From positions 434,001 through 498,000 of the forward strand of contig NZ_RZJR01000001.1 in NCBI RefSeq assembly GCF_003990975.1: 64,000 nucleotides of DNA, in the 5' to 3' direction. Under the pieces are notes generated by a model. It was not told where the DNA came from. It saw only the letters and a program-made list of their open reading frames with translations, and searched no databases. How positions within the stretch are numbered: the stretch's first letter is position 1; each line of letters opens with the position of its first letter. Positions 24,741 to 32,060 of this stretch are shown here, piece by piece. The position numbers were made by a program, and so were the translations under genes. Source of the DNA: Cohnella sp. AR92. Its GTDB lineage: Bacteria; Bacillota; Bacilli; Paenibacillales; Paenibacillaceae.

Positions 24741-25880
24741 ATGAAACAGCAGCAATCAACGATCTATTGGCCGCCGGAGCAAGCGGAGGCGGGCGTGCGG
24801 GAAGCCGCCGCCGTCCTTGCGAACGGCGGCATTGTCGCATTCCCGACCGAGACGGTGTACGGGCTTGGCGCGGACGCCAGAAGCTCCTCTGCCGTGGAGG
24901 GGATTTTCGCGGCGAAGGGGCGTCCTTCCGACAATCCGCTCATCGTTCATCTGGCGGATGCGGAAGCCGCCGCGGCACTGGCCGAGCGGCTTAGCCCGCT
25001 GGAGAGGAAGCTCATGGACGCCTTTTGGCCGGGACCGCTTACCGTAGTCGTTCCCGTCCGCGCAGGCGCCGTGTCGCCGAGAGTGACGGCCGGACTGGAT
25101 ACGGTGGGCGTTCGCGTTCCCGATCATGAGCTTGCGCGCAAGCTCATCGCCGCATCCGGCTGCCCGATCGCCGCGCCGAGCGCCAACCGGTCGGGGCGGC
25201 CAAGCCCGACGACGGCGCGGCACGTGCTGGAGGATCTGGACGGACGGATCGACGGCGTGCTCGACGGCGGAGCGACCGGCGTCGGCCTGGAGTCGACCGT
25301 CGTGCGAGTCTTGGACGGCGCGGTTCATATTCTGCGGCCAGGCGGCATTACAGCCGAACAGCTCAAGAAGGCTGTCGGCGATCAAGGGCGCGTACTCTCG
25401 GAATCGGACGGAGAAGCGGCCGCGAGCGCAACCGGAGCGCAGAGTCCGAGCGAGGCTATCGCGGCCGGGGGAGCAGCCGCGGGCAAGCCGTCCGCGCCCG
25501 AGGAGGAAGCGCCAAGGTCGCCCGGCGTCAAGTACGCCCATTACGCCCCGAAGGGCGTCATGGTGCTTGTCTCGGGCGACCCGCAGCGCCTGCCCGCCGC
25601 CGTCCAGGCGGCGGCGGACGAACAGCGCGCGCGCGGCAGCCGCGTCGGCATTCTCGCCTGCGCCGAGAACGCCGACGCTTACCGCGCGGACGCGGTGCTC
25701 TCGCTCGGGCTGCGCTCCGAGCCGGAGCAAGCGGCGCACGCGCTCTACGCCGCGCTGCGCGAGTGCGACGACCGCGACATCTCCTATATCGTCGCGGAGG
25801 CGTTCCCGGAGGCGGGCATCGGCGCCGCCCTCCGGAACCGAATGCTGAAGGCCGCGGGAGGCCGCGTCATCCAGGCCTAG
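24741..25880 (+). CDS. ywlC: L-threonylcarbamoyladenylate synthase (Sua5/YwlC)
   Basis: Makes threonylcarbamoyl-AMP from Thr, bicarbonate and ATP, the first step of the t6A37 tRNA modification. The N-terminal YrdC domain (residues 10-210) is intact, with FPTETVYGLGADA and SANRSGRPSPTTARHV. A C-terminal Sua5 domain starts near KYAHYAPKG. The linker between them is enlarged by an Ala/Gly/Ser-rich stretch of about 35 residues, making the protein 379 long against about 346 in B. subtilis. A TATAAT at about 24700 may give it a promoter separate from spoIIR. Transcription probably continues towards mntP. Confidence 0.95.
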   Translation: MKQQQSTIYWPPEQAEAGVREAAAVLANGGIVAFPTETVYGLGADARSSSAVEGIFAAKGRPSDNPLIVHLADAEAAAALAERLSPLERKLMDAFWPGPLTVVVPVRAGAVSPRVTAGLDTVGVRVPDHELARKLIAASGCPIAAPSANRSGRPSPTTARHVLEDLDGRIDGVLDGGATGVGLESTVVRVLDGAVHILRPGGITAEQLKKAVGDQGRVLSESDGEAAASATGAQSPSEAIAAGGAAAGKPSAPEEEAPRSPGVKYAHYAPKGVMVLVSGDPQRLPAAVQAAADEQRARGSRVGILACAENADAYRADAVLSLGLRSEPEQAAHALYAALRECDDRDISYIVAEAFPEAGIGAALRNRMLKAAGGRVIQA

Positions 25881-26194
25881 CACAGGCTTCGCGCCCTCGC
25901 TCGAGATAATTGTTGCACAGGCCCGGCGTGGCCATGTACTCGCGTCTCTTCTCTCGAGCTTGAGATTCCGAAGCCATGTCGCAATCGGCTTGGCGCCGGG
26001 AGAGCTTCATCGCTCTATCCCGCACGACGTTCCTTAACCCGCCGCAACTCCGTTCCTTCGCTAACGCTGTCTTTTCCCCCGTCTCCCGTCCCGGCGCCCT
26101 TGGACATGAATGCTTGCTCGTCCGCATATGCTGGGGTATCGGCGTCTTGAGGGCGCAGGGAGGACCGCATGGCGGCGGACGGGGAGGTAGTTAG
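25881..26194 (+). other. Gap between ywlC and mntP without a recognised gene
   Basis: About 310 nt. Open frames exist on both strands but none has a ribosome site together with a recognisable product. I looked for a yybP-ykoY manganese riboswitch, expected before some mntP genes, and found no match. GGGGAGG near the end is the mntP ribosome site. Confidence 0.4.
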
Positions 26195-26755
26195 ATGGAG
26201 AGTTTGTCCGCGTCGTTTGGACAGCTTCTCACCATTGCCGTAATGGCCATGGCGCTTGGGATGGACGCATTCTCGCTGGGAATCGGCATCGGCCTCAAGG
26301 GGGTCCGCAAGCTCGATGTCCTGCAGCTCAGCACGGTCATTGCGCTGTTCCACGTGCTGATGCCTCTGGCGGGGATGGTGATGGGGTACTATGTCAGCGG
26401 GTTGCTCGGAGGCGTGGCGACTTCGGCGGCGGGCGCGCTCCTGCTTCTGCTCGGGGGGCACATGGTCTACAGCTCGCTGAAGGGCGAGGAGATGCGGTCG
26501 ATCAACCACCGGACGTTCTGGGGGATGCTTTTTTTTGCGCTTACCGTCAGCGTCGATTCTTTCTCGGTCGGGGTGTCCCTCGGGATGTTCGCATCGCATA
26601 TTCTAATCACGGTTCTCATGTTCGGGGCCGTCGGGGGATTGATGAGCGTGCTCGGGCTTATGCTGGGCAGGAAAATCAGCTATCGGCTGGGCGGATACGG
26701 CGAGGCGCTTGGAGGCGCGATTCTGTTTGCGTTCGGCGTCCTGTTTCTGATATAA
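26195..26755 (+). CDS. mntP: Manganese efflux pump MntP (YwlD)
   Basis: Six-helix membrane protein of 186 residues exporting Mn(II). It contains two DUF204 repeats, each with a conserved Asp on helix 1: MALGMDAFSLGIGIG near residue 25 and LTVSVDSFSVGVSLG near residue 120. These acidic residues are part of the metal path in E. coli MntP. GGGGAGG precedes the ATG. The position between ywlC and ywlE is conserved in Bacilli. Confidence 0.92.
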   Translation: MESLSASFGQLLTIAVMAMALGMDAFSLGIGIGLKGVRKLDVLQLSTVIALFHVLMPLAGMVMGYYVSGLLGGVATSAAGALLLLLGGHMVYSSLKGEEMRSINHRTFWGMLFFALTVSVDSFSVGVSLGMFASHILITVLMFGAVGGLMSVLGLMLGRKISYRLGGYGEALGGAILFAFGVLFLI

Positions 26756-26804
26756 AGAGGTTCACGATACATTCCTGGCGAATCGCCGGAAGGAGGAGAC
26801 GGCA

Positions 26805-27386
26805 ATGAAGCGGGTGCTTATCGTATGTACGGGCAACACTTGCCGAAGCCCGATGGCCGAGGCGATGCTGCGGAGCCTGACCCGAGAACGGGGGCTCGAC
26901 GTGGAAGTGAAGTCGGCGGGGGTATCGACCGTGAACGGGCTTCCGGTCTCCCCGAACGCGGCGGAGACGCTGCGCAAGCTCGGGATGGAGCAGCCGGCCG
27001 GGTCCACCTCTCTCTCGGGCAAAGAGACGGAGTGGGCGGACCTGATCCTGACGATGACGGCCAGCCATAAGCGGGCGGTTCTTGAGAGGTACCCGTCCGC
27101 GGAGGAGAAGACCTTCACGCTGAAGGAGTTCGCGCTGCACGGAGACCCGGTAATGGACGATCTCGCCGAGGCGGAGCGGCTGTTCGCGGAGTGGCAGGTA
27201 CGCCGCGCTCTGGGGCAAGAGCTGCCGGAGGAAGACCGGAAGCGCCTGATGGATCTTCAGCGCAGGCTGCCGAACTTCGATATCGCCGACCCGTTCGGAG
27301 GTCCTCTCGAGGTGTACGAGCGTTGCGCCGAGGAGATCCTGGAAGCCTTGAAGCTTTCCGTCGAGAAGCTTCATAAAACCGATTGA
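26805..27386 (+). CDS. ywlE: Protein-arginine phosphatase YwlE (low-molecular-weight phosphatase fold)
   Basis: Removes phosphate from phosphoarginine, opposing the McsB kinase of the ClpC degradation pathway. The P-loop is CTGNTCRS with nucleophile Cys8 and Arg14. Thr12 occupies the position that gives YwlE its specificity for arginine phosphate; tyrosine phosphatases have Ile or Leu there. The general-acid loop is near NFDIADPFGGP. At 193 residues it is about 40 longer than B. subtilis YwlE, with extra charged sequence around residues 120-150. AAGGAGGAG precedes the ATG. Confidence 0.93.
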   Translation: MKRVLIVCTGNTCRSPMAEAMLRSLTRERGLDVEVKSAGVSTVNGLPVSPNAAETLRKLGMEQPAGSTSLSGKETEWADLILTMTASHKRAVLERYPSAEEKTFTLKEFALHGDPVMDDLAEAERLFAEWQVRRALGQELPEEDRKRLMDLQRRLPNFDIADPFGGPLEVYERCAEEILEALKLSVEKLHKTD

Positions 27387-27411
27387 TTTTTGGCTTGGCC
27401 TTCGGTATGAT
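27383..27411 (+). promoter_or_regulatory. Promoter of the ZTP riboswitch-rpiB transcript
   Basis: TTGATT (27383-27388), exact 17-bp spacer, TATGAT (27406-27411); the -35 overlaps the ywlE stop codon. Transcription would start about 13 nt before the riboswitch. Confidence 0.75.
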
Positions 27412-27427
27412 GAGGGTAATCGTTGCA

Positions 27428-27500
27428 GTTCCGATGTAACTGGCGACACAGTGGAGGTAACCACAGTGGAGCATCGGAATGTCGGCCGGTCGCCTGGGCA
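27428..27500 (+). ncRNA. ZTP (pfl) riboswitch aptamer
   Basis: Matches the ZTP/ZMP riboswitch: P1 CCGATG/CATCGG (27431-27436 and 27472-27477), the internal loop around ACTGGCGA, a P2 hairpin GTGG/CCAC, and the 3' hallmark CGCCTGGGC (27491-27499) that forms the pseudoknot and ligand site. ZTP accumulates when 10-formyl-tetrahydrofolate is short. It stands before rpiB-ywlG-glyA; glyA makes the one-carbon units whose lack ZTP signals. Confidence 0.93.
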
Positions 27501-27548
27501 GAGAGCAACGCGCGTCTTGACGTGCGTTAGCTCTCTTTCGTCTTTTTT
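27500..27548 (+). terminator. Regulated terminator of the ZTP riboswitch
   Basis: Stem AGAGAGC/GCTCTCT extended by AACGC/GCGTT, followed by TTCGTCTTTTTT. Its 5' arm begins at the last base of the aptamer, so ligand binding and terminator formation compete, as in known ON-type ZTP switches. Confidence 0.88.
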
Positions 27549-27699
27549 CGCGCTTTTTTTGGCTTTTAGGTATAATACTTTCAGACAAGCAAGCGCGCTC
27601 GGCGTTCTCGAACGCCGGGGTTGGGCTTGGCGGACACCCGCTGGATGGCAGGGCGGAAGCAAGGCCGTTCCAGTTGGTGCAATTAAGGGGGATTATACG

Positions 27700-28158
27700 A
27701 TGAAAATTGCAATTGGCGCGGATCACGCAGGGTATAGGCTGAAGGACGTGATCGTTCCTTTCCTTCAGTCGCAAGGCCATGAGATCATCGATATGGGCTG
27801 CAGCTGCGCGGATTCCGTCGATTATCCGGACTACTCGGTTCCGGTATGCGAAGCGGTCGTCCGCGGGGAAGCGGAACGCGGCATCCTGATCTGCGGCACC
27901 GGAATCGGAATGTCGATCGCGGCGAACAAGGTTGCGGGCATTCGCTGCGCGCTCGTGCACGATCTGTTCTCGGCCAAAGCGACCCGCGAGCACAACGACA
28001 CGAACGTGCTGGCGATGGGCGAACGGGTCATCGGGCCCGGAGTCGCCGAGGAGATCGTCCGCATCTGGTTGGACACCCCGTTCTCGCAGGGAGAGCGCCA
28101 TGTCGGGCGGATTAACAAAGTGAAAGCTTTGGAATCGCAGGCGGCGGGCACTCGTTAA
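27700..28158 (+). CDS. rpiB: Ribose 5-phosphate isomerase B
   Basis: Interconverts ribose 5-phosphate and ribulose 5-phosphate in the pentose phosphate pathway; 152 residues. RpiB signatures: IAIGADHAGYRLKD at the start and CGTGIGMSIAANKVAGIRCA with the catalytic Cys near residue 68, then NVLAMGERVIG. Start ATG at 27700 follows AAGGGGG. A longer in-frame start at 27451 would run through the riboswitch and terminator and is rejected. The TAA stop overlaps the ywlG ATG (TAATG). A TATAAT at about 27571 may add a riboswitch-independent promoter. Confidence 0.94.
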   Translation: MKIAIGADHAGYRLKDVIVPFLQSQGHEIIDMGCSCADSVDYPDYSVPVCEAVVRGEAERGILICGTGIGMSIAANKVAGIRCALVHDLFSAKATREHNDTNVLAMGERVIGPGVAEEIVRIWLDTPFSQGERHVGRINKVKALESQAAGTR

Positions 28159-28805
28159 TGGATACGACGGGAAGGGATTCGTCCATCGCCGATCAGGTGG
28201 AGACCGCTCTGACGGAGCTGGTCGAAGCGGGAGCGATCAAGCCGGGGAGGAGAATCGTCTTCGGGGTCAGCACCAGCGAGGTGCGGGGCCGGAGGATCGG
28301 AACCTCCGGAGCCGAGGAGATCGCCGCGCAGATCTACGAAGGCGTGGAGCGCGTTCGTTCGAAGGCGGGCTTCCACGCGCTGTGGCAATGCTGCGAGCAT
28401 CTCAACCGGGCGGTCGTTACCGAGCGCGAGCAGGCGGAGAAGATGGGCTGGACGATCGTCTCCGCGGTGCCGGTCCGCAAGGCCGGCGGTTCGATGGCGG
28501 CCTACGCTTACCGGAAGCAAGCCGATCCTTGCTTGGTCGAAGCGGTCCAGGCGGACGCCGGCTTCGACATCGGCGAGACGCTGATCGGCATGCACCTTAG
28601 GCCGGTTGCCGTTCCGGTTCGCCCTTCCGTTCCGTGGATCGGGCAGGCCCGGCTGACGATGGCCTACTCGCGGCCGAAGCTGATCGGCGGTGAACGGGCG
28701 GTCTATCGCATGGAAGAAGAGACCGGAACCAACGGCGCCGGGTCGACGAACGAACCGGATCCGTCTTCGGGCTCGAACGCTGCCGATAACGGCACTTGCG
28801 ACTAA
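28158..28805 (+). CDS. ywlG: UPF0340/TIGR01440 family protein YwlG
   Basis: Conserved cytoplasmic protein of 215 residues, function unknown. Recognisable segments are FGVSTSEVRGRRIGTSGAEE, HALWQCCEHLNRAVVTERE and DPCLVEAVQADAGFDIGETLIGMHLR. It is always close to rpiB and glyA in Bacilli. The ATG overlaps the rpiB stop by one base, so translation is coupled. The extra C-terminal tail (EETGTNGAGSTNEPDPSSGSN) is low-complexity. Confidence 0.9.
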   Translation: MDTTGRDSSIADQVETALTELVEAGAIKPGRRIVFGVSTSEVRGRRIGTSGAEEIAAQIYEGVERVRSKAGFHALWQCCEHLNRAVVTEREQAEKMGWTIVSAVPVRKAGGSMAAYAYRKQADPCLVEAVQADAGFDIGETLIGMHLRPVAVPVRPSVPWIGQARLTMAYSRPKLIGGERAVYRMEEETGTNGAGSTNEPDPSSGSNAADNGTCD

Positions 28806-28824
28806 CGGACGCTCGAGTTAAAGG

Positions 28825-28998
28825 AAATGTATGTGATTTTTCGCGTTTAATCGGCGCAAAATAACGAGAACCAGAGATTATATTCGAAAAATCATATAGA
28901 AACAGGCTGTTTCTCTGGAAAACGGGCAATTGTGTATGAATTTTCATGTACAACGCGCCATTTAGCCGGTTTTCTGAGAAATATATTCGAAAAATCGA
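28825..28998. repeat. Imperfect repeats in the ywlG-glyA gap
   Basis: The AT-rich gap contains ATATTCGAAAAATC twice (28880-28893 and 28983-28996, 103 nt apart), and a perfect inverted repeat TGATTTTTCG/CGAAAAATCA (28834-28843 and 28885-28894). CCAGAGA/TCTCTGG (around 28871 and 28912) can form a further hairpin. This looks like a duplicated dispersed element, not a gene; no RBS-linked ORF is seen. Confidence 0.6.
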
Positions 28999-29097
28999 AT
29001 CCATTGGCCAACCCGACCGACTTAGAGAAGATTGGACATTCCGTTTGTTCACATTATTCACTATTCAAAGCTACGACCAAATAGGAGGAACTTACCC

Positions 29098-30345
29098 ATG
29101 GAACAATTGCGCAATCAAGATCCCGAGATCGTCAAGGCTCTTAACCTGGAGCTGGGCCGCCAACGCAACAACCTGGAGCTGATCGCTTCGGAGAATATCG
29201 TCAGCGAAGCCGTCATGCAAGCAATGGGCACGGTTCTGACGAACAAGTACGCGGAAGGCTATCCGGGCAAGCGTTACTACGGCGGCTGCGAGTACGTCGA
29301 CATTCCGGAAGAGATCGCCCGCAACCGCGCGAAGGAGCTGTTCGGCGCCGAGCATGCGAACGTTCAGCCCCACTCCGGCGCTCAAGCGAACCTTGCCGTC
29401 TACCTGGCGGCGCTGAAGCCGGGCGATACGGTTCTCGGCATGAACCTGGCGCACGGCGGCCACCTGACGCACGGCAGCCCGGTCAACGCTTCCGGCTTGC
29501 TCTATAACTTCGTGGCTTACGGCGTCAACGAGCAAACGTTCCGCATCGATTACGACGAAGTGCGCAAGCTTGCCTTCAAGCATCGTCCTCGCCTGATCGT
29601 TGCCGGCGCTTCCGCTTACCCGCGCACGATCGACTTCGAGACGCTGGGCAAGATCGCGCAAGACGTGGGCGCCCTCTTCATGGTCGATATGGCGCACATC
29701 GCCGGACTGGTAGCCGGCGGCCAGCACCCGAGCCCGGTTCCGCATGCGCACTTCGTCACGACGACGACGCACAAGACGCTTCGCGGACCTCGCGGCGGCA
29801 TGATCCTGTGCCGTCAGCCGTGGGCTGCGGCTATCGACAAGGCCGTATTCCCGGGAACGCAAGGCGGTCCGCTGATGCACGTGATCGCATCGAAGGCGGT
29901 TGCTCTCGGCGAAGCCCTTCAGCCTTCCTTCAAGGAATATGCGGCTAACGTCGTGAACAACGCGAAGGTGCTGGCCGACACGCTGCTGGCCGAAGGCCTC
30001 AACCTCGTGTCCGGCGGCACGGACAACCACCTCATGCTGGTCGATACCCGCAACCTCGGCATCTCCGGCAAGGATGCGGAGCATGTCCTGGACTCCGTCG
30101 GCATCACGGTCAACAAGAACGCCATTCCTTACGATCCGACGAGCCCGTTCGTCACGAGCGGCATCCGGATCGGCACGCCGGCCGTCACTTCCCGCGGCAT
30201 GGACGCGGAAGCGATGAAGACGATGGGCAAGATCATCTCGCTGACGCTGAAGAACTCCAAGGACGAAGCGGTGCTGGCGCAAGCCCGCGGCATGGTCAGC
30301 GCCCTGAGCGATCAATTCCCGCTGTACCCGGGCCTGTCTTACTAA
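29098..30345 (+). CDS. glyA: Serine hydroxymethyltransferase
   Basis: PLP enzyme that converts serine and tetrahydrofolate to glycine and 5,10-methylene-tetrahydrofolate, the main one-carbon source. 415 residues, full length. The PLP lysine is Lys226 in [14 protein letters not shown]; the N-terminal [12 protein letters not shown] and [13 protein letters not shown] segments are intact. AGGAGG precedes the ATG at 29098; an in-frame start 66 nt earlier lacks a ribosome site. It follows the ZTP riboswitch unit, separated from ywlG by a repeat-containing gap. Confidence 0.97.
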   Translation: MEQLRNQDPEIVKALNLELGRQRNNLELIASENIVSEAVMQAMGTVLTNKYAEGYPGKRYYGGCEYVDIPEEIARNRAKELFGAEHANVQPHSGAQANLAVYLAALKPGDTVLGMNLAHGGHLTHGSPVNASGLLYNFVAYGVNEQTFRIDYDEVRKLAFKHRPRLIVAGASAYPRTIDFETLGKIAQDVGALFMVDMAHIAGLVAGGQHPSPVPHAHFVTTTTHKTLRGPRGGMILCRQPWAAAIDKAVFPGTQGGPLMHVIASKAVALGEALQPSFKEYAANVVNNAKVLADTLLAEGLNLVSGGTDNHLMLVDTRNLGISGKDAEHVLDSVGITVNKNAIPYDPTSPFVTSGIRIGTPAVTSRGMDAEAMKTMGKIISLTLKNSKDEAVLAQARGMVSALSDQFPLYPGLSY

Positions 30346-30389
30346 GGTCTCGATCCCTTATTGCATTCTGAAGCTCTTCGCGAGCTTTC

Positions 30390-30430
30390 GCCCTCTGTTC
30401 GGCCGTACGCGCCGGACAGGGGGCTTCTTA
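30390..30430 (+). terminator. Intrinsic terminator after glyA
   Basis: Stem GCCCTCTGT/ACAGGGGGC (with one G-T pair), extended by CGGC/GCCG, followed by a weak TTCTTA tract. Confidence 0.65.
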
Positions 30431-30509
30431 ATGCGACAAGAACCCGGAATGCGCATGTCACCTAATCCGAAGGTGGAGAATAGGATGACATCGCGAGGCG
30501 AATTTGCGA

Positions 30510-30539
30510 TTGACGCTGCCGTTTGGCAAAAGGTATACT
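30510..30539 (+). promoter_or_regulatory. Promoter of the c-di-AMP riboswitch transcript
   Basis: TTGACG (30510-30515), 18-bp spacer, TATACT (30534-30539). The start point would fall at the first bases of the riboswitch aptamer. Confidence 0.75.
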
Positions 30540-30540
30540 A

Positions 30541-30677
30541 AGATTACGCTTAATTTCGGGCGACTTGCCTGGAAGCGGGGGAACCAATCTTAGGGGCGAA
30601 TTGCATCTTGCTTCGGTGAGAGAGCATAGGGGACCATCTTACCCGAGTCCGTCAGCTAACCTCGTAAGCAGTAGATG
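30541..30677 (+). ncRNA. Cyclic di-AMP riboswitch (ydaO/yuaA class)
   Basis: Carries the class hallmarks in order: CGCTTAATTT near the 5' end, GCGGGGGAACCAAT, GGGGCGAAT, a hairpin (GCATCTTGCTTCGGTGAGAG), AGGGGACC, CCCGAGTCCGTCAGCTAACC and CGTAAGC. These conserved blocks are diagnostic. The class normally turns genes off when c-di-AMP is high and precedes K+ transporters, cell-wall hydrolases and osmolyte genes. Here it precedes a cysteine-less KamA homologue. Confidence 0.95.
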
Positions 30678-30729
30678 GGTCAATCAATCACATTTTATTC
30701 AACTTATTGACCCTGTTTAAGGGTCTTTT
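30677..30729 (+). terminator. c-di-AMP riboswitch expression platform (antiterminator/terminator)
   Basis: Terminator hairpin GACCCT-GTTTA-AGGGTC-TTTT (30709-30729). An alternative helix GGGTCAAT/ATTGACCC (30677-30684 and 30706-30713) uses the same GACCC, so the two exclude each other. The antiterminator 5' arm begins at the 3' end of the aptamer, linking ligand binding to termination. Confidence 0.82.
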
Positions 30730-30740
30730 CTGCGTTCTAC

Positions 30741-30792
30741 GGACCCTATGCTGGCTAAGCGCACCGTTGCCCTGCCGCCCAGGGTCCTTTTG
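30741..30792 (+). terminator. Second terminator-like hairpin in the same leader
   Basis: GGACCCT/AGGGTCC (30741-30747 and 30781-30787) followed by TTTTG, just after the first expression platform. The arms share the AGGGTC core with the first hairpin, so cross-pairing is possible. Confidence 0.55.
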
Positions 30793-30848
30793 TATCTTCG
30801 GAAGGAGCAGAGGCGGGACAATCACTTGGACAAGGAGGATGATGCAAG

Positions 30849-31895
30849 ATGACATGTCCACATGATTTCGCGCAGAACGGTCTCGGCGAGCAAGCGGACG
30901 GCTTCGAGCCTGCGATGATCGAATCGCCGCAAGCGGAGACGTTCGAAGAATGGAATGAAGCCGATAGAGTCGATACGCCGCCGGATCTCCCTAGAGAGCC
31001 GGTTGCCTATCTGCACGTAAACCGTTCGACCGTGCTACTGAGAAACTTGGAGACGGCCGACCTCTCGGACGCCATGTCCTATATTCGCAGCCATAAACCG
31101 ATCAATCATGTTCATCTGGCCGGCTCGGATTGCTTCCGGCTGCCGCGCGGGCGGCTGGAGGAGATCGTCGCCTCCCTCCGGCAGATCGACCATGTGCAGA
31201 TGATTCGCCTGCATTCGCGGGTGCCGATCTCGGAGCCTTCCCGCATCAACGGCAACAAGGCGCTGCTCGACCTGATCGGACTTCATTCCAAGCCGGGGAA
31301 GAGCATCTACATGATGGTCAAGATCCGGCACCCGAAGGAGATTACGGACGAGGTTATCGCGGCTTTCCGAGCGTTGCATGAAGCGGGGGCCAATCTGATC
31401 GCGGAGATTCCGATGCTTCGAGGGGAGAACGATAGCGCCGATACGCTGTCCCAGCTCATGAATCTGCTGACTCGGGCGAGCGTGATTCCTTACCAATTCA
31501 TCTTGGAGCGGCCGGCGCAGGGGCAGGAGGAGCAGGCGCTCGATCTGGCTCGGGCTTACCGGTTGACGGAAGCGGTGAAGACGAGGACGATGGGACTCGG
31601 AAGAAGAATTCGCCTCTCGCTCGTTCGCACGGACGGGTTGATGGAAGTGCTCGCCGTCGAGGACGGCAAAGCTTATATCAAGTGGCATTCTTCTCCGGAG
31701 GAAGTCGGCGGCCGGTTCCTGATCGTAGACGCCGATAAGCAATCGCTATGGGCGGACGATTGGGAGCAGGCGGCGTCCAGCGCGGACGAAGAGGAATCCG
31801 GGCCGAGGAAGCCCGCGGCCGATATCGAATTGAGGCCGGGCTACTTGCCGAGCAAGAAGTCGTACCTCAAAACCCCGCATGAAATACCCGATTAA
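30849..31895 (+). CDS. KamA (lysine 2,3-aminomutase)-like protein lacking the radical-SAM cysteines
   Basis: Protein of 348 residues whose residues 50-260 align by eye with KamA/YodO: DAMSYIRSHKPINHVHLAGSD, LRQIDHVQMIRLHSRVPI, IRHPKEITDEV, GANLIAEIPMLRGENDS and RASVIPYQF. In KamA the cluster motif is CX3CX2C after a VTNQ-type strand; here the strand reads HVNR and the three positions are Ser60, Leu64 and Leu67. Only Cys3 and Cys95 exist, so a [4Fe-4S]/SAM centre is impossible; SGGD has become AGSD. Likely a catalytically dead paralogue with a binding or regulatory role. AAGGAGG lies 10 nt before the ATG, and a c-di-AMP riboswitch controls it. Confidence 0.8.
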   Translation: MTCPHDFAQNGLGEQADGFEPAMIESPQAETFEEWNEADRVDTPPDLPREPVAYLHVNRSTVLLRNLETADLSDAMSYIRSHKPINHVHLAGSDCFRLPRGRLEEIVASLRQIDHVQMIRLHSRVPISEPSRINGNKALLDLIGLHSKPGKSIYMMVKIRHPKEITDEVIAAFRALHEAGANLIAEIPMLRGENDSADTLSQLMNLLTRASVIPYQFILERPAQGQEEQALDLARAYRLTEAVKTRTMGLGRRIRLSLVRTDGLMEVLAVEDGKAYIKWHSSPEEVGGRFLIVDADKQSLWADDWEQAASSADEEESGPRKPAADIELRPGYLPSKKSYLKTPHEIPD

Positions 31896-31935
31896 AACTT
31901 ATGCTAGAAGGCGGAAGCCTTCGCTACTCGCAGAG

Positions 31936-31971
31936 CTCCTTCGGCATCCAACGGTGACGAAGGAGTTTTTG
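31936..31971 (+). terminator. Intrinsic terminator after the KamA-like gene
   Basis: Stem CTCCTTCG/CGAAGGAG with a 14-nt loop, followed by T5. It separates the KamA-like gene from the PspA cluster. Confidence 0.82.
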
Positions 31972-32060
31972 CTTGCTTGAAACGAAACCCTTCGATTTCT
32001 TGAGCGTATTACGCTGTATAAGAAACGGGGAAAACAATCCCCTAGGGAGGAAAATGAACA

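Noticed and set aside
25881-26194. Manganese riboswitch (yybP-ykoY) before mntP
   Set aside because: No match to the conserved loops of that class.
27451-27699. N-terminally extended rpiB starting at 27451
   Set aside because: It would run through the ZTP riboswitch and its terminator; the ATG at 27700 has a good ribosome site and gives the family length.
30523-30720. Small gene of 65 codons
   Set aside because: It coincides with the c-di-AMP riboswitch aptamer and has no ribosome site.
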